Of a stretch of DNA of 64,000 bases, positions 48,470 to 58,281 are shown in pieces; position 1 is the first letter of the stretch, and each line of letters starts with the position of its first letter. Below the pieces are notes generated by a model that searched no databases, was not told where the DNA came from, and was given only the letters and a program-made list of their open reading frames with translations. The stretch is from NCBI GenBank assembly GCA_963924555.1, contig OZ004588.1, positions 5,918,205-5,982,204 on the forward strand. The letters are read 5' to 3'. Made by a program: the position numbers and the translations under genes. The stretch comes from Crambe crambe. Taxonomy: Eukaryota; Porifera; Demospongiae; Poecilosclerida; Crambeidae.

Positions 48470-49621
48470 TTATGGGATCTCGGATTCTTCTGTAACTTGA
48501 CTTTCTGACTGTTGTCTCGTCACCATCGCTCTTTTGCAGGCCTCAAAACAGCCACATCCACAATACTTCTTTGGAAATATCTTTATCATCAGAGCCTTAG
48601 GAAAGCAACAGATCCTTTTGATAAAAGTCCGTATCTCTTTAATAAAGAGAGCTTGTACCAGAGGATGCATTACTCCCTGGGAACTTAAAGCAATGTGTAG
48701 TAAAGTACCGAACTCCAAAGAATCACTTCCAGTGATATAAATGACAATAACATAGAGGAAAACAGGGGTATAGATGAGAATATTTATAATAAAAAGCGCA
48801 CCAAAAATATGAAATAGCAGGAATTGCTGCTTGTAATGATGAATGTTATTTTGACTTGCATTTGTTGTGTTGGATGCAGTTTTTATTCGACGATTTTTTT
48901 TGTATAAGTTTCTGCATATAATGCAGAGAATCGATACATTCACAATGATCCCAAATAGAGCTACTGGAATTGCCAACCCCAAAGTGAGGAATAAAAAGTA
49001 ACTGTCAAATTCATTTACCCCATCTTCGTTGGTCCTGAGAGAATTTGGAAAGCATATTGGCCAACGGTTACCAGGTAGAAAGAATCCTGACCCAAATCCA
49101 AATAAAGGAGGTATGCTGAAGGCAACTGAGTGTATCCAGACAAAGGAAATTGCCACACCTATTCTCTTTATGGTGACAATACTTGGATACCTCAAAGGTT
49201 TACAAAGATATATTAATCTATCCAGAGATATTAGGACGACACTCCATGCGATTGCATTGAAGAGACATACAAGAATAGCTCCATCAATGGAACACACAAT
49301 GCAACGGATGAAATCAGTGTTTCCATATATAAATTCTCCAGCTATTGAGGTAACAATAGGAAATGGTATGATGTGTATTATACACAACAGCATAGTTGTA
49401 ATCAGTAGATTCAAATACAGCACAATAATAGGCTGTTCGAAGAGACGGTTTTTAACAACATTCCCTATGACGAGGATGCTACATGGCATTGCAATCACAA
49501 CAAAGAGTATCAGAAAAATCAATGTTGCTATTCTCACACTGGGCGAACTGTCATCTTCTGGGTCAGGGAAGCTCCAGTTTCTTATAATACTTGTGTTGCT
49601 GAGTCCTTGGCAGAGTGCCAT
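48470..49621 (-). CDS. Class A-like seven-transmembrane receptor 3
   Basis: A single exon of 383 aa and the most divergent intact member. It has FLILFVVIAMPCSILVIGNV (TM1), LYLNLLITTMLLCIIHIIP (TM2, no Asp), IRCIVCSIDGAILVCL, and ISLDRLIYLCKPLRYPS with DRL in place of DRF. Loop 2 is longer (FFLPGNRWPICFPNSLR). TM7 is IALSSQGVMHPLVQ, and the tail has CGCGCFEACKRA. Asn-rich ICL3 (TTNASQNN) differs from the others. It is head to head with receptor 4 across the 3-kb repeat-rich spacer. Confidence 0.92.
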   Translation of the reverse strand: MALCQGLSNTSIIRNWSFPDPEDDSSPSVRIATLIFLILFVVIAMPCSILVIGNVVKNRLFEQPIIVLYLNLLITTMLLCIIHIIPFPIVTSIAGEFIYGNTDFIRCIVCSIDGAILVCLFNAIAWSVVLISLDRLIYLCKPLRYPSIVTIKRIGVAISFVWIHSVAFSIPPLFGFGSGFFLPGNRWPICFPNSLRTNEDGVNEFDSYFLFLTLGLAIPVALFGIIVNVSILCIICRNLYKKNRRIKTASNTTNASQNNIHHYKQQFLLFHIFGALFIINILIYTPVFLYVIVIYITGSDSLEFGTLLHIALSSQGVMHPLVQALFIKEIRTFIKRICCFPKALMIKIFPKKYCGCGCFEACKRAMVTRQQSESQVTEESEIP

Positions 49622-50218
49622 GATGAAGACTGGCTTTTATAATTCCTGGAATTCAGTAGTAGTAATTATATAGTAGAGGCTCAATCAATAGTGTGTTTGA
49701 CTGCATGCAGAATTTACAGCTATTATATATAGTCAATGGAAGCCATTCTAATAATTATTCATCATGCTCCGTTTGAAGTTATCTATGCTATATTAGTACA
49801 CACGCGTAGCTATAATACACACGCGTAGCCAGAACCCTGACTGCTCTTGTTTTACAAAGAACTGATATCAGATCCTGCCCAGCTGTAGCCACTTCAAGGG
49901 CAATAATTATGGGGGATATTCAGTTCGGAACTGTGTGGTGTCCGCGCCACATGTGCACCGGTGTCAAAGTCACGGATGACTCCCCCCGGAAAATGACTCC
50001 CCCAGTCATTCCTGCCTAAGGCATAAATGACTCCCCCCTGGTGAAAATGACTCCCCACACGGTCATTCCTGCCTTGGCCCCTGATCACAATAAATCATGT
50101 AGCTAGCTAATTTATCTCAGGAAGAAGTTGATGCTGAAGATGATGATGAACCTGTGGGACAATTTTTATGTATAGCTATATAGCTGGCTAGCAACAAAAA
50201 TGGTGTCATGGATTTACT

Positions 50219-50312
50219 GCTCCTGTCAGATTCTGCATATTGTGACTGCCTGCATGATGCCAGAGATATGGTGGAATGCGAAGATTGCTTGAACTGGTTT
50301 CACCAAAACTGT
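50219..50312 (+). pseudogene. PHD-finger fragment (degenerate duplicate)
   Basis: The frame reads AYCDCLHDARDMVECEDCLN and WFHQNC, a half PHD finger with Cys and His in the usual order (C-x-C, C-x2-C, W-F-H-x2-C). The following sequence is out of family and the second zinc half is absent. It parallels the better copy at 51660-51770. Confidence 0.6.
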
Positions 50313-50395
50313 GCATATTTTATTATAAGCTTAACTGTCCTTTGTGTAAGCACTATATATGATGCATCTTCCTTTGAACTTTAATGCATGCATAT

Positions 50396-50930
50396 TCTGG
50401 TAGTCATTCATGCCTAGGATGGAATGATTCTCTTCCATGGCTATAGATTTTCAGGGAGTCATTCATGCCTAGGATGAAATGACTCCCCTTCAATCATGCC
50501 GAGGATGAAATGATTCCCTTCCATGGCTATTAATTTTTCAGGGAGTCATTCATGCCTAGGATGAAATGATTCTCTTCCATGGCTATAGATTTTTCAGGGA
50601 GTCATTCATGCCTAGGATGAAATGACTCCCCTGGAGTCATTCATGCCAAGGATGAAATGATTCCCTTCCATGGCTATAGATTTTTCAGGGTGTCATTCAT
50701 GCCTAGGATGAAATGATTCTCTTCCATGGCTATAGATTTTTCAGGGAGTCATTCATGCCTAGGATGAAATGACTCCCCTGGAGTCATTTATGCCTAGGAT
50801 GAAATGACTTCCTTCCATGGCTATAGTTTTTTTCAGGCAGCCATTCATGCCTAGGATGAAATGACTCCCCTTCCATTTAGGGAGTCATTCATGCTGAGGA
50901 TGAAATGATTCCCTTCCATGTCTATTGATA
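50396..50930. repeat. Palindromic tandem array (GAGTCATT...AATGACTC)
   Basis: A unit of about 57 bp, or a shortened 30-bp form, is repeated roughly ten times. The core is GTCATTCATGCCTAGGATGA followed by AATGACTCCC, so each unit holds the inverted pair GAGTCATT / AATGACTC around CCTAGG. The linker TTCCATGGCTATAGATTTTT also recurs. Spacing is irregular and there is no CRISPR-like spacer variation. Confidence 0.85.
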
Positions 50931-51170
50931 ATTCATGCCTTGCAATTCGCCTCGTCAATCTCCCCTCAAAACTGGTTCCCAAAAGGTCAGGATATTGTAA
51001 TGGACCATTGTGCTACATACTAAGATTGTGCAGAATAAGGAGGTACCTAGTAATTATCCTCGTCAACTTCCCCTCAAAACAGATTATCTGCTACAGTTTG
51101 CTTCAAAATTAATAGTCAACTATAATAGCTACCAATCCATAATATTGTAGAGAAAGATCCAAAGAAGATG

Positions 51171-51770
51171 AAAAATATAGTGCTGGGTGGGAAATGGATC
51201 TGTGATGAACATATCATCCTTGCTCAGCATATCTTGAAGATGCAATTTCCGAATATTGGTGGATTTCAGTCACCATTGCTCTGCCAAAATGATGCCTTGA
51301 TTCCAGTTCAGAATGGTGAAACAATACGTATACGTAGGTACATACATGCATAATTTGTTTTTCTCATGCTCAGGAAGAAGTGGATGCTGAAAATGATGAA
51401 ACAATGGAATACAGGAATATGCTATACATACATACATGTTCCTCCTGTGCAGCAACAAAGTGGTATCGTAGATTGTGGAGTATTTGCGATAGCTTTTGCT
51501 GTCCATGCAGCACTAGGAGAAAATGTGGGAGAGATTGAATTCCAGCAGGAAGAAATGAGGAGCCATCTTTCTAAATGTTTATGGAAGAAAACTTTTTTTT
51601 CTCCTTTTCCAAAGTTGGGGGAAAGGGGGCATAGGGATAATTACTTCCCCTGTCGGATTCTGGAGTTATACTGTGACTGCCTTATGCCAGAGACATATGG
51701 CAACATGGTTGAATGTGAACATTGTTTTAATTGGTTTCACCAAGACTGTGTAGATTATGACAATATATAG
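51171..51770 (+). pseudogene. ULP1/SENP-type protease plus PHD-finger fragment
   Basis: Two adjacent frames give a C48 protease remnant. The upstream part is GGKWICDEHIILAQHILKMQ then FPNIGGFQSPL. The downstream part is HVPPVQQQSGIVDCGVFAIA then FAVHAALGE, with the catalytic Cys in DCG. The His/Trp block that normally lies between is missing, so the active site is incomplete. In the same frame follows a PHD-like half finger: YCDCLMPETYGNMVECEHC, then NWFHQDC, ending at TAG 51768-51770. ULP1 domains joined to PHD-like fingers occur in transposon-derived genes of marine invertebrates; this one is probably such a relic. A spliced functional gene cannot be excluded. Confidence 0.6.
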
Positions 51771-52619
51771 TGAAAAAAATTTGTGCCGTTGTCAAAGTCA
51801 CGGATGACTCCCCCCGGAAAATGACTCCCCCAGTCATTCCTGCCTAAGGCATAAATGACTCCCCCCTGGTGAAAATGACTCCCCACACGGTCATTCCTGC
51901 CTTGGCGCCTGATCACAATAAATCATGTAGCTAGTTTATCTCAGGAAGAAGTTGATGCTGAAGATGATGATGAACCTGTGGGACAATTTTTATGTATAGC
52001 TATATACATAAAAATGTTTATGTATATGTTTATGTTTATGTATATGTTTATGTTTATGTATAGCTATTATATATAGTCAATGGCTTCCATTGACTATATA
52101 TAATAGCTGTAAATTCTGAGATCAGTAACTGAAGTGTGTGATGTGGGGTTCATGACCCTTCATAGCATGACAGCGGGGGTGCTACAGTCATACACCATAT
52201 TATGTGGGGCTACCTGAAGAACAGGACACAGCTGTCAACCTCCATAGCTATCTAGCTATATAATGAAGGGGACACCACGATATGGACCACCTGAGAGCAC
52301 TATCTGACCTGGGCCGCTTGGAATTCATTATTGGAGCTCCAGAGGAACTTCAGTCATAATGTATAAGCTAATAAGCTAGACCCATGCATAACTTCCTGTT
52401 CTTGTAGCCATTACTCAGGAAATGTACTAGCAGCTGCTATTAACTATATTGCATTACGAGGTCAATTAGTGTGGAATCTATATTATAGTAGATGGCTATA
52501 TTAGGGAATCCCACATCAAATTGTGAGTGCAATTATAAAATCATTGAACTATTGTTTAACTGCCATAGCTAATTACAGTTTAGCTCTCTCTCCCTCTTTG
52601 TGATTGTGAGGAACTAACA

Positions 52620-53702
52620 ATGACATACTGCCAGCAACTCAGCAACTCAAGCCTTGAAAGAAATTGGACTTACCCAGACCCAGAAGCTGATAATGCCTTC
52701 GGCATAAGAATCACAATGGCAGTGTTTCTGATAGCTTTTGTAGCAATTGCAATGCCTTGTAACATCTTGGTGATTGGAACAATAATCAAGAAGCGCCTCT
52801 TCAAGCAACCAACTGTTTTGCTGTTTCTAAACCTACTACTGACAACTGTTGTCTTCTGCATAGTGCACCTGATACCATTTGGTATTGTTACTGCAATTGC
52901 TGGAGAATTCATACTTGGAAACACTGACTACGCTCGTTGCATTGTATGCTATATTGATGGAGTTCTTCTCATAATTCTCTCAATTGAAATTGGTTCCACT
53001 ATCATCCTAATATCAGTGGACAGATTTGTATATCTATACAAACCCTTGAAGTATTCAGGAATTATCACCATTAGGAAAACAATTATAGCCATTGGATTTG
53101 CATGGATATACTCCTTTGTCTTCAGCATACCTCTTCTATTTGAATTTGGAAAGTTTAAGCTAGCTGGTAGGCTTTTGCCGGTGTGTATTCCTAGGTTTAC
53201 CAATGAAGCAGGCCTATTTGATGGCTACTGGTGGTTACTCATCTTTGGAGTGATATTACCATTAGTTTTCCTTGGGGTCATCTTCAATCTTTTCAGTCTC
53301 ATCATCATCTTTAAGAATATACGCAAAAGCCATCAACGCTCCAAAGCTCTATCTACAACAAATAAAAGTCTGAAGTACTCAAATATTCAGAAACAACAAA
53401 TTCTGTTGTTCCATATATTCGGTACTCTTTTAGTTGCTAACATGTTCATCTATATTCCTGTTGTTATTTATGTCGCAGTTCTTAGTACAGAGTTTTTAGC
53501 ATTTCTTAACCTTCTTCACATTGCATTCAACTCGCAAGCAGTTGTACATTCGGTGGTGCAGGCTCTCTTCATCAAGGATGCACGAAATATAGCAAAAAAG
53601 ATTTTATGTTGCTTATCTAAGAAATCACCAAGCTCGCAGTGTTGTGGGTGTGGCTGTATGGAGGCCTGCAATGCAGCTGTCATACGAAGAGAATCAGAAT
53701 AG
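52620..53702 (+). CDS. Class A-like seven-transmembrane receptor 4
   Basis: A single exon of 360 aa. It has two N-terminal glycosylation sites (NSSL, NWTY), FLIAFVAIAMPCNILVIGTI (TM1), FLNLLLTTVVFCIVHLIP (TM2, no Asp), ARCIVCYIDG, ISVDRFVYLYKPLKYSG, LFEFGKFKLAGRLLPVCIP, and TM6 IFGTLLVANMFIYIPVVIYV. TM7 reads IAFNSQAVVHSVVQ: the Pro kept in all other intact members is replaced by Ser. The tail has CCGCGCMEACNAAVI and ends shortly after RRESE. It is oriented towards pseudogene 5. Confidence 0.93.
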   Translation: MTYCQQLSNSSLERNWTYPDPEADNAFGIRITMAVFLIAFVAIAMPCNILVIGTIIKKRLFKQPTVLLFLNLLLTTVVFCIVHLIPFGIVTAIAGEFILGNTDYARCIVCYIDGVLLIILSIEIGSTIILISVDRFVYLYKPLKYSGIITIRKTIIAIGFAWIYSFVFSIPLLFEFGKFKLAGRLLPVCIPRFTNEAGLFDGYWWLLIFGVILPLVFLGVIFNLFSLIIIFKNIRKSHQRSKALSTTNKSLKYSNIQKQQILLFHIFGTLLVANMFIYIPVVIYVAVLSTEFLAFLNLLHIAFNSQAVVHSVVQALFIKDARNIAKKILCCLSKKSPSSQCCGCGCMEACNAAVIRRESE

Positions 53703-53875
53703 ATAATTGAAGGTGGCTGTGGCTGCATGGTTGACATTGTTTCTGTACCAGTATTTTTGGTTCACATATTCACTATTCATGATATCAGTAGGTGGTAGTG
53801 ATCAACCAACATCAATTTCACCTGTCCAAAATCATTAATAATTATTTTTGTGATACACTGTTTTTCTCTTGTAGT

Positions 53876-54330
53876 ACTCATATGTATCCTATTACAGAAA
53901 CACCACATACTGTAGCAGGAAATGTTTGTGGGGTAAAATTTTCTTCCCAGGCAATTTATTCTCATGCCCTCCTCTGGGAGGAGGGCCCGGGAAGAGAGCC
54001 TGGGAGGAGAGCCTGGGAATGAGGCTCGATCCAGCCCTGCATTCAGCTTCCACTGACCTGGGAGTATATTTATAGTCGATAAATAAAGGCCATGTAGCTA
54101 TAACCAGGGATTGTGGCTTCTTCTTTGTTTAGTATACAAAGAAATGTATAACAGTTGAGTAGATTATTGAGGAAGTTAGCTAATAGGCTCCTGATATGAA
54201 CTGGGATATCAAGTGTAGCAGAAATAATTAGCAAACATAACATGCCATTCATATGATAGGTGGTCTACGTGTGTAGTATTCGCATAAAATCAATTACTAC
54301 ATGTCTTACGTTCATCCCCCACAAGCCTGA
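53876..54330. repeat. Flanking repeat of receptor pseudogene 5 (partner at 55888-56720)
   Basis: The two blocks are direct copies: ATGTATCCTATTAC, GGAAATGTTTGTGGGGTAAA, CTCCTCTGGGAGGAGGGCC, GGATTGTGGCTTCTTCTTTG and ATATGAACTGGGATATCAAG occur in the same order in both. The right copy carries about 380 extra bases in the middle (55980-56310). Both have a 20-bp tandem of GGGAGGAGAGCCT-type units. They bracket the inverted pseudogene 5 and lie upstream of receptor 6. Confidence 0.8.
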
Positions 54331-54348
54331 GTATTTAGCTATTAATAC

Positions 54349-55800
54349 CTAGCCAAAGAACTTAGTGATTGAAGTTCGTATGTCCTTGATCAAGAGAGCT
54401 TGTATCAAAGGATGAACTAGAGTCTGTGAATTGAAAAAAATGTGGGCAAAGGTGAGAAATTGCAAGAATTCTCTCTTAGCGGCAACACTTGTTATTACAT
54501 AAGCAATAAAGGGTATATAGATGAGAATATTCCCTATAAAAAGAGCACCGAAAACTTGAAATAGCCTCACTTGCTGCTTCTGAAAGTTTGAATATTTCGA
54601 CGGACTTTATTCAAACGGTGATGATTTCTTCTCAAATTTTTGCAGATGATGCAGACGATGCATATGTCCACAACAATCACAAGAAGCAGTAATGGAATTA
54701 CTAGTGCAAAGATGAGCAATAACCAGTAAGGATTAATCTTCCTGTTATTAGCACGATCAACTGAATATGGAGAACACAATGGCAAGAACCTACCAGCGAG
54801 TAGAAATCCTCCAAACCCAAAGAAAGGAGGTATGCTGAAGGCAATGGTGTGCACTTGGGTCAATATGATTGCTACCATTGTTCTCTTTACAATGATGATG
54901 TTTGAATAGCACAAAGGTTTGTAGAGATACACAAACCTGTCTACAGATACTAAAACGGTTATTTCCCTGTATAAGCAGTCACGAAATGTGACAACCATTA
55001 CAACTGATACACCTAGTATGATCATGCAACTGATACACCTAGCACAACCATTGCAACTGATACACCTAGCACAACCATTGCAACTGATACACCTAGTACA
55101 ACCATTACAACTGATACACCTAGTACGACCATTACAACTGATATACCTAGCACAACCACTACAACTGATACACCTAGTACGACCATTACAACTGATACAC
55201 CTAGTACAACTGATACACCTAGTACGACCATTACAACTGATACACCTAGTACGACCATTACAACTGATACACCTAGCACAACCATTACACACAACTGATA
55301 CACCTAGTAGGACTATTACACCATTGCCAACCAGCAACTATATGCATGTTACATATAGCTTGCTGAGTAAGCATGTTTCGTGACTGCTTATACAGGGAAA
55401 TAACCACTAAAACAATATTCCAACCAATCTCGATAGAGAGGGAAATGAAAATTACTCCATCCACGTAACATACTATGCAGCGAATAGAATCAGTGCTTCC
55501 AAATATAAATTCTCCAGCTGTTGAGGTCACAATAGCAAATGGTAGATGTGCTATGCAGAAGAACAGGTTGGTGATCAACAGATTCAAAAACAGGAGGATG
55601 GTAGGCTGCTTAAATAAACGCTTCTTTACAATACTCCCTATCACCAGGACGTTGCACAGGATTGCAATCACACCAAAAAAAGTCAAGAAAACTGACATTG
55701 TTATCCTTACACTGGAAGCATTATCATCCGATGGATCGGGGTAGCTCCAATTCCTTGTCAGGGTTTCATCTAGGAATTTCACCTTGGAGGGGAAGTTCAT
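54349..55800 (-). pseudogene. Receptor pseudogene 5, split by a transposon
   Basis: It is very close to receptor 6 (shared FLTFFGVIAILCNVLVIG, LLITNLFFCIAHLPFA and FSIPPFFGFGGFLLAGRFLP). Three lesions are visible: a 449-bp element at 54957-55405 interrupts TM3 just before VDRFVYLYKPL; a one-base loss in the intracellular loop 3 region near 54590 shifts the frame; and a stop after ITKFFG removes the Cys-rich tail. The pieces outside these lesions remain well conserved, so inactivation is recent. It is head to head with receptor 6 (starts about 1 kb apart), suggesting an inverted duplication. Confidence 0.93.
54957..55405. mobile_element. 449-bp MITE carrying a 27-bp minisatellite, 8-bp target duplication
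   Basis: The ends are perfect 30-bp inverted repeats starting GGTTATTTCCCTGTATAAGC. ACTAAAAC is duplicated at 54949-54956 and 55406-55413; receptor 6 has the unoccupied site as ATTAAAAC, which confirms the insertion. Between the ends are about 11 copies of a 27-bp unit (ACAACTGATACACCTAGTAC plus GACCATT), readable in more than one frame. The GG start and 8-bp duplication fit Merlin-type or some hAT elements. There is no transposase. Confidence 0.92.
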
Positions 55801-56791
55801 GGAACATGTGGCAATAAGGCCACAGTGGGGGGGGGAGAGGGAGAGAGGAGAGAGTGCCGGAGTTAATTAAACTTAATTAAGAGCAAATCACTCACATGTA
55901 TCCTATTACTCTAAAAATATCATATAGAGGAAATGTTTGTGGGGTAAAATTTTCATGTTTCTAATACACATTAATTTTTTTGATGATGAATTGTCCCAAG
56001 CTGTTTTGTACTCCATAATGGTTGGACTCAAATGTTAGCCCCAAGACTGCTATAGCTAATATGGAGAGCTAATTTAGAAATGGCCAAAATATTATTTGAA
56101 TATTATTTGATTTCCACATGGGACAAATTTTAGAGGCAACCCTTGATCCCCTCCCATGCATGGTGCATGGTTCCCAAGCCAACATGCAAGTCTTCCAAAA
56201 AAAATTCCATATATGCCCAGGTTCTCCCACACCTTGGCCTCCCCTATGACCCATGCCCCTATTATAGTCCTGACCTCACCTATCTAAAAATCCCTAGCCT
56301 TAATTTACTCTATGCATTCTTATACCCTCCTCTGGGAGGAGGGCCTGGGAGGAGAGCCTGGGAGGAGAGCCTGGGAACGAGGCTAGATCCAGCCCTGCAT
56401 TCAGCTTCCATGGACCTGGGAGTATATTATAGTCAATAAATAAAGGCCATGTAGCTATAACCAGGGATTGTGGCTTCTTCTTTGTTTATAGTATTACAAA
56501 GAAATGTATAACAGTGGAGTAATTATTGAGGAAGTTAGCTAATTAGCTAAAAAGCTTCCTGATATGAACTGGGATATCAAGTGTAGTAGCAAATATAACA
56601 TGCCATTCATAGTAGGTGGTCTACGTATGTTGTATTCGGACTATACAGTATACTACATGTTGCACATTCACTGTTTCATCCCCCACAAGCCTGAGTATTT
56701 AATTAGTACCTAGCCATGTAGCATACCTTTTTACAGCTAGTATTCGATTCATTTCTTAGCTAGTAGATCTAACTGTGTCCAACCACGCCTC

Positions 56792-57904
56792 ATGGTGATT
56801 ATGGAACGCTGTCTAAAATTCAACAACTCAGACATCACAAGGAATTGGAGCTACCCCGATCCATCGGATCATAATGCTTCCAGTGTAAGAATAATGATGT
56901 CAGTTTTCTTGACTTTTTTTGGTGTGATTGCAATCCTGTGCAACGTCCTGGTGATAGGGATAATTATCAAGAAGCGTTTATTTAAGCAGCCTACCATCCT
57001 CCTATTTTTGAATCTGTTGATCACCAACCTGTTCTTCTGCATAGCACATCTACCATTTGCTACTGTGACCTCAATAGCTGGAGAATTTATATTTGGAAGC
57101 ACTGATTCTATTCGCTGCATAGTATGTTACGTGGATGGAGTAATTTTCATTTCCCTCTCTATCGAGATCGGTTGGAATATTGTTTTAATATCTGTAGACA
57201 GGTTTGTGTATCTCTACAAACCTTTGCGTTATTCAGACATCATCACTGTAAAGAGAACAACGGTAGCAATCATATTGACCCTAATGCACACCATTGCCTT
57301 CAGCATACCTCCTTTCTTTGGGTTTGGAGGATTTCTACTCGCTGGTAGGTTCTTGCCATTGTGTTCTCCATATTCAGTTGATCATGCTAGCAGGCAGATT
57401 AATCGCTACTGGTTATTGCTCATCTTTGGACTAGTAATTCCATTACTGCTTCTTGTGCTTGTTGTGAACATATGCATCGTCTGCATCATCTGCAAAAAAT
57501 TGAGAAGAAATCATCACCGTTTGAATAAAGTGCGTCAAAAATATTCAAACTTTCAGAAGCAGCAAGTGAGGCTATTTCAAGTTTTCGGTGCTCTTTTTAT
57601 AGGGAATATTCTCATCTATATACCCTTTATTGCTTATGTAATGACAAGTGTTGCCACTAAGAGACAATTCTTGCAATTTCTCACCTTTGCCCACATTGCT
57701 TTCAATTCACAGACTCTAGTTCATCCTTTGATACAAGCTCTCTTGATCAAGGACATACGAACTTCAATCACTAAGTTCTTTTGCTGCTTGCCCAGAATAA
57801 AACTAAGCATGCAATGTTATGGGTGTGAGGCCTGCAATGCAGCTATAATGCAGGAAAATCAAGTTGGTATGAATGAAGGCCAAGTCGTATATGTGACTGC
57901 ATAG
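56792..57904 (+). CDS. Class A-like seven-transmembrane receptor 6
   Basis: A single exon of 370 aa and the intact partner of pseudogene 5. It has an NNSD glycosylation site, FLTFFGVIAILCNVLVIGII (TM1), FLNLLITNLFFCIAHLP (TM2, no Asp), IRCIVCYVDG, ISVDRFVYLYKPLRYSD, loop-2 Cys in FLPLCSPYSV, TM6 VFGALFIGNILIYIPFIAYV, and TM7 IAFNSQTLVHPLIQ. The tail has a shortened Cys cluster (CYGCEACNAA). A second in-frame ATG at 56801 would shorten it by three residues. The untouched TM3 provides the empty-site reference for the element in pseudogene 5. Confidence 0.93.
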   Translation: MVIMERCLKFNNSDITRNWSYPDPSDHNASSVRIMMSVFLTFFGVIAILCNVLVIGIIIKKRLFKQPTILLFLNLLITNLFFCIAHLPFATVTSIAGEFIFGSTDSIRCIVCYVDGVIFISLSIEIGWNIVLISVDRFVYLYKPLRYSDIITVKRTTVAIILTLMHTIAFSIPPFFGFGGFLLAGRFLPLCSPYSVDHASRQINRYWLLLIFGLVIPLLLLVLVVNICIVCIICKKLRRNHHRLNKVRQKYSNFQKQQVRLFQVFGALFIGNILIYIPFIAYVMTSVATKRQFLQFLTFAHIAFNSQTLVHPLIQALLIKDIRTSITKFFCCLPRIKLSMQCYGCEACNAAIMQENQVGMNEGQVVYVTA

Positions 57905-58281
57905 ATAGTTGCTTAAAGAATTGTGTTGCTGTTTATTATTTCATCTCTCATGCATACATCATAAATATTGCTGTATTTCCTCGCTAACTTACTGTTGCAG
58001 CTTTGTATAAAACTCCAGGTGCCATTGACTGAAGAAGCCATGTGTAACTATTAATATGGTATATATCATATCCAGTTTTCCTCATGACCTGTGTTGTAGC
58101 TTCCTGTGAAAGAAGCCAACCACTTACCTGCTAGAATTGGGGGAGTCCCCTTATTAATGCGCATGCGTTCTACATCATTATCACTAGCACTCGTATAGAT
58201 TGTATGGTTTTGTTAGAGCTTGCAAGCTAGCAAGCTAGCTAGCAAGTAGATCTCTAGCTTATCTCTATCATACAAGAAATA
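57905..58281. other. Short spacer between receptors 6 and 7
   Basis: It holds the receptor 6 3' UTR and receptor 7 promoter. GCGCATGCG occurs at 58160 and an AGCTAGCAAGCTAGC run at 58220-58245. No further feature is seen. Confidence 0.4.

Larger units (their letters stand above)
49708..52118. repeat. 2.4-kb segment bounded by perfect 37-bp inverted repeats
   Basis: The sequence starting CAGAATTTACAGCTATTATA (49708-49744) returns exactly inverted at 52082-52118. The right copy is itself part of a palindrome centred near 52085. Inside lie two direct copies of a 200-bp block (49961-50160 and 51784-51995; ATGACTCCCCCCGG..., GATGCTGAAGATGATGATG), the palindromic tandem array, and ULP1/PHD fragments. 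No clear target duplication is visible, so I cannot say whether it is one mobile element or the product of inverted duplication between receptors 3 and 4. Confidence 0.6.

Noticed and set aside
49029-49673. Long plus-strand frame of 214 codons
   Set aside because: It is antisense to the well-supported receptor 3 and has no family features.
50396-50930. CRISPR-like array
   Set aside because: The units are contiguous palindromic tandem repeats with repeated linkers, not unique spacers, and the genome is animal.
54988-55383. Repeat proteins (QLIHLAQP or TTITTDTPS types) on the plus strand
   Set aside because: The frame comes from the 27-bp minisatellite in the inserted element; there is no start or context.
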